Positions 15,922 through 24,224 of a stretch of DNA of 64,000 nucleotides are shown here, one piece after another. The stretch covers positions 147,846 through 211,845 of the forward strand of contig NZ_JAMTCF010000018.1 of the NCBI RefSeq assembly GCF_024171695.1, in the 5' to 3' direction. The notes under the pieces are model-generated. The model saw nothing but the letters and a program-made list of their open reading frames with translations. It did not search any database and was not told the origin of the DNA. How positions within the stretch are numbered: the stretch's first letter is position 1; every line of letters starts with the position of its first letter. The stretch is from Actinosynnema pretiosum (lineage in GTDB: Bacteria; Actinomycetota; Actinomycetes; Mycobacteriales; Pseudonocardiaceae). Both the position numbers and the translations under genes were made by a program.

Positions 15922-18918
15922 GTGCGCGCGTTCGCGGTGGGACTGGTGGGCCTCGTGCTCGCCTCAGGACTGGTGGCCACACCCCAAGCCCTCGCGGCGC
16001 GACCACGACCGGTCACCGACCCGGTCGCCCACGTCGACCCGCTGATCGGCTCGGCGAACGGCGGCAACACCTACCCCGGCGCGGTCCGCCCGTTCGGGAT
16101 GATCTCCTGGAGCCCCACCAGCACCTCGGGCGACCAGACCAACACCGCCGCCGCCAACGGCTACTCGTACCACGCGACCCGCGTGCGCGGCTTCAGCCTC
16201 ACCCACGTCAACGGCGCGGGCTGCCACCCCGGCGCGGCGGGCGACGTGCCGATCATGCCGTTCGTCGGCGAGGTGACCTCCTCGCCCACCGCCGACGTGC
16301 GCGACCAGGTCTACGCCAGCGACTTCCGGCACGAGGACGAGACCGCCACCCCCGGCCGCTACACCGTCGCGCTCGCCTCCGGCGCGTCCGCCGACCTGGC
16401 CGTCACCACCCGCGCGGGCATCGGCGACTTCGCCTTCCCCCAGGGGAAACCGGCCGCGCTCCTGTTCCGCGCCTCGAACTCGCTCAACGGCAGCGAGGAC
16501 GCCGAGATCACCATCGACCCGGCCGCCCGCACCGTCTCCGGCTCGGTCCTCACCGGCGCGTTCTGCGGTCGCCGCGCGAACGGTGGCGCCAACAACAAGA
16601 AGACCTACTACCGCCTGCACTTCACCGCCGCGTTCGACCGCCCCTTCGCCGGGACCGGCACCTGGCGCGACGGGACCCTGAACCCCGGAGCCACCACCGC
16701 GTCCGGCGGCGAGGGCTACGAGACCGGCGCCGCCCGCCAGGGCCGGGGCTCCGGCGGCTACGTCACCTTCGACACCACCGCCGACACCGACGTGCGGGTG
16801 CGCGTCGGCATCTCCTACACCAGCGCGGAAGCCGCCCGCCGCAACCTCGACCACGAGATCGGCCGCGACGCCACCACCGACCGCGTCGCGGCCGACGCCC
16901 GCCGCGAGTGGAACCGCCAACTCCGCGCGGTCGAGGTCTCCGGCGGGAGCGACGACCTGCGCACCACCTTCCACACCGCGCTGTACCACGCTTTCCTGCA
17001 ACCGAACGTCACCAGCGACGTGGCGGGCACCTACCTCGGCTCGGACCGGAAGATCCACCGCCTCGAACGCGGCCAGCGCGCCCAGTACGGCAACTTCTCC
17101 GGCTGGGACCAGTACCGCGCCCACACCCAGCTCCTCGCCCTGCTGGAACCGGAGGTCGCCTCCGACTACGCCCAGTCCCTGTTCAACCTCGCCAAGCAGA
17201 ACGGCGGCGTCTGGGACCGCTGGGTGCACGTCAACGGCCCCACCCACGTGATGACCGGCGACCCGTCCGCACCCGCCCTCGCCGGGATGCACGCCATGGG
17301 GGCCGAGGACTTCGACGTGCGCGGCGCGTTCGACTCCCTGGTGCGGCAGGCCACCACCCCGCACCCGGACGGCCTGTCCGACAAGGGCTGCCCCGGCCAG
17401 TGCGAGGGCCAGCGCCCGAACCTGGCCGAGCACCTGCGCCTGGGCTACGCCCCGCAGGACACCTGCCACTGCTGGGGCGGCGCGGCCGAGACCCTGGAGG
17501 CCGCCGTCGCCGACGCGGCCCTCGCGGACTGGGCCGGGAAGCTGGGCCGCGCCGACGTGCGCGCCGCCCTGCTGCCCAGGGCGAGCTGGTGGCGCAACAC
17601 CTTCAACCCGTCGGCGGGCGACAGCGGCTACCAGCAGGCGCGCGCCGCCGACGGCGCCTGGACGTGGCCGTTCAGCCCGTCCTCCGACCTCGGCTTCGCC
17701 CAGGGCACCAGCTCCACCTACACCTGGATGGTCCCGCAGGACGTGTCCGGCCTGGCCGCCGCGATGGGCGGCAGGGACCGCGCGATCGCCAGGCTGGACG
17801 CCTTCTTCCACCGCCCCGACGGCTCGTGGGCCACCGGCGGCGACGGCCTGCGCTACGACCCGACCAACGAGCCGGGCATCCACACCCCGTGGCTGTACAA
17901 CGCGCTGGGCGCGCCGTGGAAGACGCAGGAGACCGTGCGCGCCATGACGTCCCTGGTCTACGGCACCGGCCCCGGCGGCCTGCCCGGCAACGACGACCTG
18001 GGCACGATGTCCGCCTGGTACGCGTTCGCCGCGCTCGGCATCTACCCGCAAACCCCGAGCCGCGCCGAACTGCTCCTGTCCAGCCCGCTGTTCCCGAAAG
18101 CCGTCCTGCGCCGCGACGGCGCACCGGACATCACCATCACCGCCCCGAACGCCGCGCCGGAGAACACCTACGTCCGAGGCGCGAAGCTCAACGGCCGCCC
18201 GCACGACCGCTCCTGGCTGCCGGAGTCCGTGGTCCGCCACGGGGGAGCAGTCACCCTCGACGTGGCCCCCACCCCGAACCCCGCCTGGGGCGCCCGCGAC
18301 CTGCCCGTGGACCACGTCACCCCGGCCCCGACCCCGATCCCGAACCTGCCCGCCCCCTGCACCCCGGTGAACGGCTGGTGCGCCCACGACCTGACCGCCC
18401 AGCGCGACGTCGACGGCACGGCCACCGCGGACGCCAAGCACCAGGGCGACCTGGACGGCAAGGGCTGGAGCTTCCCCGCGGAACACCTGCCCACCCCCGG
18501 CCCGCACACCCTGAACGGCACCGGCTTCACCATCCCCGACACGACCGGGACCACCCGCAACCTCACCTCAGCCCGAGGCCAACGCCTGCACCTGCCAGGA
18601 GGCGCCCGCACGTCCCTGGACCTGCTGGTCGCGGCGGTCAACGGCGACCAGCACCTGACCGTGACGGCCGAACGCGCGGACGGCGCCACGACCACCACCC
18701 CGCTGTCCCTGACCGACTGGGCCGCCCCCGCCCCGAAGTTCGCCGAACGGGTGGCGGCCACCGCGCCCACCCGCTACCGGACCGACGGCACGTCGGACGG
18801 CCGGACCGTGCGCCTGTGGCACGTGACCGTCCCCCTGGACCCGGACACCCGCACCACGTCTGTGGTCCTGGGCGCAAACCCGAACGTGAAGGTGTTCGCG
18901 CTCAGCACGGGGGACTGA
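15922..18918 (+). CDS. Secreted GH92 alpha-mannosidase
   Basis: 998 aa. I chose the GTG at 15922 (GGGAAAGGG upstream); a GTG at 15889 would add 11 residues before the same signal peptide. Residues 1-27 are a signal peptide (VRAFAVGLVGLVLASGLVAT). The body shows GH92 marks: VDPLIGSANGGNTYPGAVRP near the start, FSLTHVNGAGC, YGNFSGWDQYRAHTQLL, and GNDDLGTMSAWYAFAALG near the catalytic end of the (alpha/alpha)6 barrel. GH92 enzymes are calcium-dependent exo-mannosidases, usually alpha-1,2. After about residue 820 an extra ~180-residue beta-rich domain follows, perhaps carbohydrate binding. It would trim fungal or yeast mannan outside the cell. Confidence 0.93.
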   Translation: MRAFAVGLVGLVLASGLVATPQALAARPRPVTDPVAHVDPLIGSANGGNTYPGAVRPFGMISWSPTSTSGDQTNTAAANGYSYHATRVRGFSLTHVNGAGCHPGAAGDVPIMPFVGEVTSSPTADVRDQVYASDFRHEDETATPGRYTVALASGASADLAVTTRAGIGDFAFPQGKPAALLFRASNSLNGSEDAEITIDPAARTVSGSVLTGAFCGRRANGGANNKKTYYRLHFTAAFDRPFAGTGTWRDGTLNPGATTASGGEGYETGAARQGRGSGGYVTFDTTADTDVRVRVGISYTSAEAARRNLDHEIGRDATTDRVAADARREWNRQLRAVEVSGGSDDLRTTFHTALYHAFLQPNVTSDVAGTYLGSDRKIHRLERGQRAQYGNFSGWDQYRAHTQLLALLEPEVASDYAQSLFNLAKQNGGVWDRWVHVNGPTHVMTGDPSAPALAGMHAMGAEDFDVRGAFDSLVRQATTPHPDGLSDKGCPGQCEGQRPNLAEHLRLGYAPQDTCHCWGGAAETLEAAVADAALADWAGKLGRADVRAALLPRASWWRNTFNPSAGDSGYQQARAADGAWTWPFSPSSDLGFAQGTSSTYTWMVPQDVSGLAAAMGGRDRAIARLDAFFHRPDGSWATGGDGLRYDPTNEPGIHTPWLYNALGAPWKTQETVRAMTSLVYGTGPGGLPGNDDLGTMSAWYAFAALGIYPQTPSRAELLLSSPLFPKAVLRRDGAPDITITAPNAAPENTYVRGAKLNGRPHDRSWLPESVVRHGGAVTLDVAPTPNPAWGARDLPVDHVTPAPTPIPNLPAPCTPVNGWCAHDLTAQRDVDGTATADAKHQGDLDGKGWSFPAEHLPTPGPHTLNGTGFTIPDTTGTTRNLTSARGQRLHLPGGARTSLDLLVAAVNGDQHLTVTAERADGATTTTPLSLTDWAAPAPKFAERVAATAPTRYRTDGTSDGRTVRLWHVTVPLDPDTRTTSVVLGANPNVKVFALSTGD

Positions 18919-19273
18919 GCGGGCTCGGCGGAACCCTCCCCCGAGCGGGGAGCGGGTGCGGCATGATGGCCGCTGGTCCCGACGTGCGCCCGGACCCGTC
19001 CGGGCGCACGTCGACCACCTGCCAGGGGGATGGTCCGCGCGGGCGGGGTGAGCGCGTCGCCCGCCCGCCACTCGATCGGCCCACGCCGCCCGCGCCGCCG
19101 GAGGACCGCCGTTGCGCCGGTCCGACCCAACCGCGTGGCATCCGTGGCACAGGTGGGGCTTTTCGGTGACCTTCGGTGCACCTTGGTAGTGGGCGAGCTA
19201 GGGGTCGACGCCTGCCCCCGCCGCCCACCCGGACCGCGCAACGACCTGCGCGGCCCGACCGGAAGGGGCCCCG
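18919..19273. other. 355-bp gap with a perfect 16-bp inverted repeat
   Basis: At 18980-19013 CGACGTGCGCCCGGAC is followed after CC by its exact complement; this is the likely terminator of the mannosidase gene. The remaining 260 bp has no supported gene. It includes a short A/T-richer stretch (19158-19200) with GGTGACCTTCGGTGCACCTT that may carry the promoter of the next gene. Confidence 0.55.
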
Positions 19274-19900
19274 ATGATCCATCCCGCTCCCATCCCCCGT
19301 CCCGACGAGGTCGGTGACCGGGCCGAGACGATGGCCCGGTTCCTGCGCGAGGTTCCGCTGCCGTTCACCAGGGTGCTGTCGCTGTGGGTCGGCTACGGGG
19401 TGCGCCGCGAGCCCCGGCTCGCCGACCGCGTCCACCACCTCACCGCGCGCCAGGGCAGGCTGCTCGGCGGGCTCCCCGAGGGCACGCCGGTCACCCGGCG
19501 CGAGGGCTACCTGGTGCCCTACCTCGGGCCGTCCGGGCCGAGGCTGGCCGCGGTGACCGCGCTGCTGCACCAGCCCGCGCTCCACCTGGACGCGCCCCGC
19601 CGCACCGAGCTCGCGAACGGGTACGCGCCGCTGGGGACGCTGCTCAGCGACGTGCGGCGGGTCACCCACTACGCCTGGTCCGTCACCGGGCCGAGCGACG
19701 ACCCCGACCCGGACCTGGAGGACCCGCTGCCCGACCTGGCCGACGACGTCCCGGCGCTGCGCTGCCAGGCCACGCTGCTCAGCTGCGGCCGTCCGGTCGC
19801 GCTCGCCCGCGAGACCGTCTACGAGGCCGCCCTGCTGGCCCGCCGCCCGCCCGACCTGCTGCCCCACCTGCGGTCGAGGCCGTACGGCATCGTGTCCTGA
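19274..19900 (+). CDS. Chorismate-lyase-like / UTRA-fold protein (tentative)
   Basis: 208 aa starting ATG after AAGGGG. The C-terminal part, with GTLLSDVRRVTHYAWSV and RCQATLLSCGRPVALARETV, resembles the chorismate pyruvate-lyase/UTRA-like fold in which RxxxLxxxGxPVALxxE is a signature; the N-terminal half has no match I recognise. No membrane segment or signal peptide. If it is a lyase it would make 4-hydroxybenzoate from chorismate; a ligand-binding role is equally possible. Stands alone between two terminators. Confidence 0.55.
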   Translation: MIHPAPIPRPDEVGDRAETMARFLREVPLPFTRVLSLWVGYGVRREPRLADRVHHLTARQGRLLGGLPEGTPVTRREGYLVPYLGPSGPRLAAVTALLHQPALHLDAPRRTELANGYAPLGTLLSDVRRVTHYAWSVTGPSDDPDPDLEDPLPDLADDVPALRCQATLLSCGRPVALARETVYEAALLARRPPDLLPHLRSRPYGIVS

Positions 19901-19905
19901 CCACC

Positions 19906-19949
19906 CGCGGTTCGGGGACGTGCCGGAGCGGTCAGGTCCCCGAACCGCG
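19906..19949. terminator. Hairpin terminator
   Basis: Perfect 14-bp stem (CGCGGTTCGGGGAC) around a 16-nt loop, 5 bp after the chorismate-lyase-like stop codon. Confidence 0.7.
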
Positions 19950-19997
19950 AAGCACCCCGCACGACCGGGTCGTTCACCCGGATGGTGTAGTTGCGGC

Positions 19998-20840
19998 GTG
20001 CTCAAGAAGGTTGCCCGCTGGGTCGTCCCCGGCGCGTGCGCGGCGGTGGCGGTGTGGGTGCTCGCGACGAGGTGGGGCAGCGTGCTGTCCGCGCACCCCG
20101 CCTACCTCGTCCTGCTCCTCGTGGTGGGCGCGGCGGGGCTGCTGGGGCTGGTCGGGCCGGTCCGCTACCGCTGGCTCGCGCTGCCGCTGGTCCTGGTGGT
20201 CCCGCTGGTGTGGCTGCGCCCGTTCCCCGCCGACGACACCCCGCCTGCGACCGGCGTCCAGGTCGTGGACCGCTGGGACTCGATCGAACTGCGCCCCGAC
20301 CGGGGGACCCCGACCGAGGGACTGGTGTTCTTCCAGGGCGCCCGCGTGGACGCCCGCGCCTACCTGCCGCTGCTCTCCCGCGTGGCCGAGCGGGGCGCGC
20401 TGGTGGTCGTGGTCAAGGCCCCGCTGGACTTCGCGCTGCTCGCCTCGGCGGGCGACCTGCTCGACGGGCACCCGGAGATCACCCGCTGGACCTCGGCGGG
20501 CCACTCGCTGGGCGGCGTCGCGGCGTCCGGCCTGGCAGCGGACGACGACCGGGTGCGGGGCCTGCTGCTGTGGGCGTCCTACCCGTCGCAGGACCTGTCC
20601 GGCCGCGACCTGGACGTCACCTCGATCAGCGGCGACCGCGACGGCTTCACCACCCCGCAGGACGTCTTGGACAAGCGCCCCCTGCTGCCCGCCGACACCC
20701 GCTACGAGGTGGTGCCCGGCGCGGTCCACGCCTTCTTCGGCGACTACGGCCCGCAACCGGGGGACGGGGAACCTTCCACCGATCGGGCGAACGCGCAGGA
20801 CCGGATCGTGGAGGTCAGCGCCGAGGCGCTGGGCCTCTGA
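19998..20840 (+). CDS. Membrane-anchored alpha/beta hydrolase
   Basis: 280 aa from GTG 19998; a longer frame from 19920 would overlap the upstream hairpin. Residues ~5-80 contain three hydrophobic helices. Then comes an alpha/beta-hydrolase domain with LVFFQGARVDARAYLPLLSR, the nucleophile elbow TSAGHSLGGVAASG (Ser about residue 167), SISGDRDGFTTPQ carrying the acid, and VVPGAVHAFFGDYG with the His. This arrangement is common to actinobacterial dienelactone-hydrolase-like proteins (abhydrolase_5). Substrate unknown. The active site probably faces outward, given the number of helices, but topology is uncertain. Confidence 0.8.
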   Translation: MLKKVARWVVPGACAAVAVWVLATRWGSVLSAHPAYLVLLLVVGAAGLLGLVGPVRYRWLALPLVLVVPLVWLRPFPADDTPPATGVQVVDRWDSIELRPDRGTPTEGLVFFQGARVDARAYLPLLSRVAERGALVVVVKAPLDFALLASAGDLLDGHPEITRWTSAGHSLGGVAASGLAADDDRVRGLLLWASYPSQDLSGRDLDVTSISGDRDGFTTPQDVLDKRPLLPADTRYEVVPGAVHAFFGDYGPQPGDGEPSTDRANAQDRIVEVSAEALGL

Positions 20841-20918
20841 CCGGCCGCTGATAACCCGTTGCGGGACGCGGGATGATCTTCGACGGCGGGTGCTCCCGCC
20901 GTCGGAGGGGGTGCGGCG

Positions 20919-23504
20919 ATGACGTCGTGGGGCGGGGACGAGGGGTCCCTGGAACGGGTGAGATCGGGCTTGCTGGTCAGACCGCCCGTCCCCGTGGCGC
21001 CCAGGACGGGGGGAGCGGTCGACGGTGGCGCGGTCGCCCGTCGGGTCGCCGGGTTCCTGCGCGAGGGGCGCGGGCTGCTGGTGGTGACCGGGGCGCCCGC
21101 GCTGCACGCGTGGGACGTCGGACCGGTGGACGCGGTCGTGCGCGTGCGCGGCCTGACCAGCGTCGAGGTCGTGGAGCGGCTGGTCCTCGCGCTGGGCGGG
21201 AACCCGGTGTGGGCGCTGCTCGCGGGACGACGGCTGCCCGCGCTGCGCGAGCAGGTCCGCACGACCGTCGCCGACCGGGAGAGCCTGACCGTCGTGCTCG
21301 ACGGCCTCCACCACGCGGCCGACCCGGCCAGGCTCGCCGCGGACGTGGTCGGCCCGCTGCTGCGCCTCACCGGTCCCGAGGTCAAGCTGGTCGTCGGGGC
21401 CGACGACGAGCTGCTGCCCCTGCTGCGCCGGTTCGCCGGTTTCACCGAGCTGGTGCGAGCCGAACCGGCCCCGGACCGCCTGGGAGCGCTGCTCCGAGAC
21501 CTGCGCGCGACGGCCACGCCCGAGCACCCGGTGACCGCGCTGCTGGCGGTCCTGCGCGCGGCGGCGCTGACCCGCGACGTCCCCCGAGGCCCGATCTGGG
21601 CCGCGCTCGCCACCGCCGTCGCGGGCGAACCCGTCGCCGAGGCCACCGTCGAGCACGTGCTGACCGCGCTCGGCGACCACCTGGCCGAGGACCTGCTGGA
21701 CGGCGCGGTCGTGCACCGCCTCGCCGACGACGTGGCCGCCGAGCTACTCGACGGCCTGAGCGACCCCACCCAAATCCACCGACGCGTCGCCGAGGCCCTC
21801 CCGGCGCTGCTGCCCGCCGCCCCCGACCAGCCGCCGCACCCCTACCTGCGGCGACGGCTGGTGGAGCACGCGACCCTCGGCGGCGTGCTGGACGACGCGC
21901 ACGTGCCAGCCCGGTTCCTGCCCTGGGACACCTCCGGCGCGGTCAGGGCGGGCCTGGGCACCCCGCTCCCGGACGACCCCGAACGGGCGGGGCTGGCGCG
22001 CTGGGCCGTGGTCGAGCCGTTCCTGGCCTGCCTGCCGCCGCGCTCCCGCGCGTTCACCCACGACGTGGCCCACCCCGACCACCCGCCGCTGGCCGGGGAC
22101 CTGCCGTGGGGGTTGCGGACGAGGTGGGCGAACTGGAAGCGGTGGGGCGGCCAGCTCCCGGTCGAGCACCACCAGCCCTACGCGATGCTCGGCGTTCCGG
22201 TTCAGGGCGGTCGCGCCCTGCTGGCGACCCACGGCGAGCGCGACGAGGGGGACGGGCTGCTGCTGTGGGACGTCACCACCGGCGAGCAGGTCGGCTCGGC
22301 GGACACCGGGCGGCGCAGGCAGGTCCCGCTGCTCCCGGTGCCGCTGCCGGACGGCCGCACCCTGCTCGCGACCGGTCAGCTCGGCGCCGACCGGCTGCTG
22401 CTGTGGGACCTGGACCTGGTGGAGGAGGTCGCCGCCGCCCCGGCCGAGGTGCGCGATCCGCGCGAGCTGGTCGCGGTGCCGCTCCCCGGTGGCCCGACCC
22501 TGATCGCCGCGAGCCTGCCGGACGGGCGGGTGGTCCTGTGGAACCCGGAGGACCCGCAGGAGCGCTGGCCGACGCCGAGCGCGGACGGGGTGCGCGTCAG
22601 CTCGCTCACGGCCGTGCCGCTCCCGGACGGGCGGACCGCGCTCGCGGTGACCGTGGTCGGGCACGGGTTGCGCGTGTGGGACCCGGCGGGCGGGACGTGG
22701 ATCGGACCGGTGATCGACCTTCCCGAGCAGGTCCCGTGGGGACCGGAGGCGATCCGCGTCGCGGGCGGGCGGGTCCTGCTGGCCGTCGGTTCCGCGCGGG
22801 GGACCGCGCTGCTCTGGGACCCCGTCACCGGGGAGCGGGTCGGCGGGCCCCCGACCGGGTACGCGGGGTGGGCCAGGTTGCGGGGCTGGCTGCACCGCGC
22901 GGACCGGAGCCTGGTCATCGGGATCGCCGGTCTGGGCGAGCTGCGGCTGTGGGACCCGGTCACGGGGGAGCGGGTCGGCCCGCTGCTGAGCGCGGACGCC
23001 GACGAGGCGCACCTGGTGACCGCCGTGGACCTGCCGGACGGCCGCACCGCGCTGGTCACCGGCGGTGAGGACGAGATGGTGCGGTTGTGGGACGTCACCC
23101 GCGAGTCGTGGGAGCGGACGACGTGGGCGTACCGAGTGGAGCCGGTCACCGCGCCGGACGGGCGCGTCCTGCTGGCGGTGGAGGGCCCGGACGGCGTGCG
23201 GCGGTGGGACCCCGGCACCGGGGAGCTGGTCGATCCGAGGGCGCCTGCGCTGGAGACGCCCGCGAGCTGGAGCAGCCCCACCGCGCGGTTCCGCGCGCCC
23301 GACGGCCGCACCGTGCTGGCCGACGCCGATGCCGGCGAGGGCCTGGTGCGGCTGCGGGACGAGTCGGGCGAGGTCCTCTTGCTCGCGCTCGACTGCGCGG
23401 CGTCCGCCCTGCTCCCCCTGCCCGCCTCGGCCGCCACCGGTGGCGTGCCGCTGCTGGTGGTCGCCTCCGAGACCGGGTTCGCGGTGCTGGAGGTGCGCGG
23501 TTGA
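20919..23504 (+). CDS. WD40-repeat protein with degenerate NTPase-like N-terminus
   Basis: 861 aa; ATG follows GGAGGGGG. The first ~400 residues resemble the NTPase part of NACHT/STAND WD40 proteins: LLVVTGAPALHAWD sits where a P-loop is expected but lacks GxGK[ST], while SLTVVLDGLHHAAD fits a Walker B. From about residue 430 there are nine WD-type blades ending GLLLWDVTTGEQV, RLLLWDLDLVEEV, VVLWNPEDPQER, GLRVWDPAGGTW, TALLWDPVTGERV, ELRLWDPVTGERV, MVRLWDVTRESWE, GVRRWDPGTGELV and LVRLRDESGEVL. It is probably a scaffold or sensor that no longer hydrolyses nucleotide. No signal peptide, and no fused trypsin, TIR or kinase domain. Confidence 0.85.
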   Translation: MTSWGGDEGSLERVRSGLLVRPPVPVAPRTGGAVDGGAVARRVAGFLREGRGLLVVTGAPALHAWDVGPVDAVVRVRGLTSVEVVERLVLALGGNPVWALLAGRRLPALREQVRTTVADRESLTVVLDGLHHAADPARLAADVVGPLLRLTGPEVKLVVGADDELLPLLRRFAGFTELVRAEPAPDRLGALLRDLRATATPEHPVTALLAVLRAAALTRDVPRGPIWAALATAVAGEPVAEATVEHVLTALGDHLAEDLLDGAVVHRLADDVAAELLDGLSDPTQIHRRVAEALPALLPAAPDQPPHPYLRRRLVEHATLGGVLDDAHVPARFLPWDTSGAVRAGLGTPLPDDPERAGLARWAVVEPFLACLPPRSRAFTHDVAHPDHPPLAGDLPWGLRTRWANWKRWGGQLPVEHHQPYAMLGVPVQGGRALLATHGERDEGDGLLLWDVTTGEQVGSADTGRRRQVPLLPVPLPDGRTLLATGQLGADRLLLWDLDLVEEVAAAPAEVRDPRELVAVPLPGGPTLIAASLPDGRVVLWNPEDPQERWPTPSADGVRVSSLTAVPLPDGRTALAVTVVGHGLRVWDPAGGTWIGPVIDLPEQVPWGPEAIRVAGGRVLLAVGSARGTALLWDPVTGERVGGPPTGYAGWARLRGWLHRADRSLVIGIAGLGELRLWDPVTGERVGPLLSADADEAHLVTAVDLPDGRTALVTGGEDEMVRLWDVTRESWERTTWAYRVEPVTAPDGRVLLAVEGPDGVRRWDPGTGELVDPRAPALETPASWSSPTARFRAPDGRTVLADADAGEGLVRLRDESGEVLLLALDCAASALLPLPASAATGGVPLLVVASETGFAVLEVRG

Positions 23505-23522
23505 CCGGCGCGGCGCCGGTCC
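23502..23522. terminator. Short GC hairpin between convergent genes
   Basis: GACCGGC and GCCGGTC arms flank a 4-5 nt GC centre directly at the WD40 stop codon, opposite the TetR gene end. Weakly supported. Confidence 0.4.
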
Positions 23523-23526
23523 CCGC

Positions 23527-24153
23527 CTACCCGGTCGGCGCCCCTCCCCGCTGCGCCAACCCGTGCAGCAGCGGCAGGAACACGTCGTCCACCAGCTCCT
23601 CCAGCACCCGCCGCGACAGCGGCCCGCAGCGGGTCAGCGACTCGGAGCGGATCAGGTCCAGCGGCACCCGCTTCACCCGTTCGGGCAGCTCAACGGGCGG
23701 CAGCTCACCCCGGTCGACCGCGCGCTCGACCACCCCGTCCAGCGCGTGCCGCAGCGGCGACGGGCACAGCAGCTTGTCGCTGACCAGCACGATCACCTCC
23801 GGGTTGTGGAAGGCCTCCCACGCCATGCCGGTCCCGCTCGCGTCCTCACCGCCCCCGGAGCACAGCCCGGACTGCCCGGCGATCCCGCTGAACAGGGCCA
23901 GCAGGTCCGTCCGCAGATCGCCCTGGTCCTCCGGCCCCGGCCAGCTCGGGGCGCGCTTGAGCCACGCCGCGAGCACCATCTCCGCCCGGCTCGGCCACCT
24001 CCGGTAGATCACCGGTTTACTGGTCCTGGCGCGAGCGGCCACGCCGTCGATGGTGAGCCGGTCGTAGCCGACCTCGTCCAGCTCGTCCCAGACCGCGTCG
24101 AGGATGGCCCGCTCCAGCTCTTCGCCGCGGCGCCGCGTCTTCGCCTCGGTCAC
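23527..24153 (-). CDS. TetR-family repressor of the adjacent ABC exporter
   Basis: 208 aa from GTG 24153. The N-terminal helix-turn-helix is clear: LERAILDAVWDELDEVGYDRL then IDGVAARARTSKPVIYRRWPSRAEMV. The C-terminal ligand domain (~70-208) includes LCPSPLRHALDGVVERAVDRGE, as in TetR_C proteins linked to drug efflux. It faces a two-component ABC exporter across a 71-bp gap with a palindrome, so it most likely represses that operon and itself and is relieved by a transported compound. Confidence 0.9.
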   Translation of the reverse strand: MTEAKTRRRGEELERAILDAVWDELDEVGYDRLTIDGVAARARTSKPVIYRRWPSRAEMVLAAWLKRAPSWPGPEDQGDLRTDLLALFSGIAGQSGLCSGGGEDASGTGMAWEAFHNPEVIVLVSDKLLCPSPLRHALDGVVERAVDRGELPPVELPERVKRVPLDLIRSESLTRCGPLSRRVLEELVDDVFLPLLHGLAQRGGAPTG

Positions 24154-24164
24154 ATTACCCCTTT

Positions 24165-24181
24165 AGATACGTTGCGTTTCT
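24165..24181. promoter_or_regulatory. Probable TetR operator
   Basis: Imperfect 17-bp dyad AGATACGTTGCGTTTCT in the short, AT-richer gap between the divergent tetR and ABC exporter genes; outer half-sites AGATACG and CGTTTCT pair at six of seven positions. Confidence 0.6.
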
Positions 24182-24224
24182 TAACCACCGGGTCTACCGT
24201 CCAATTAGACACGAAGAGTTTCCT

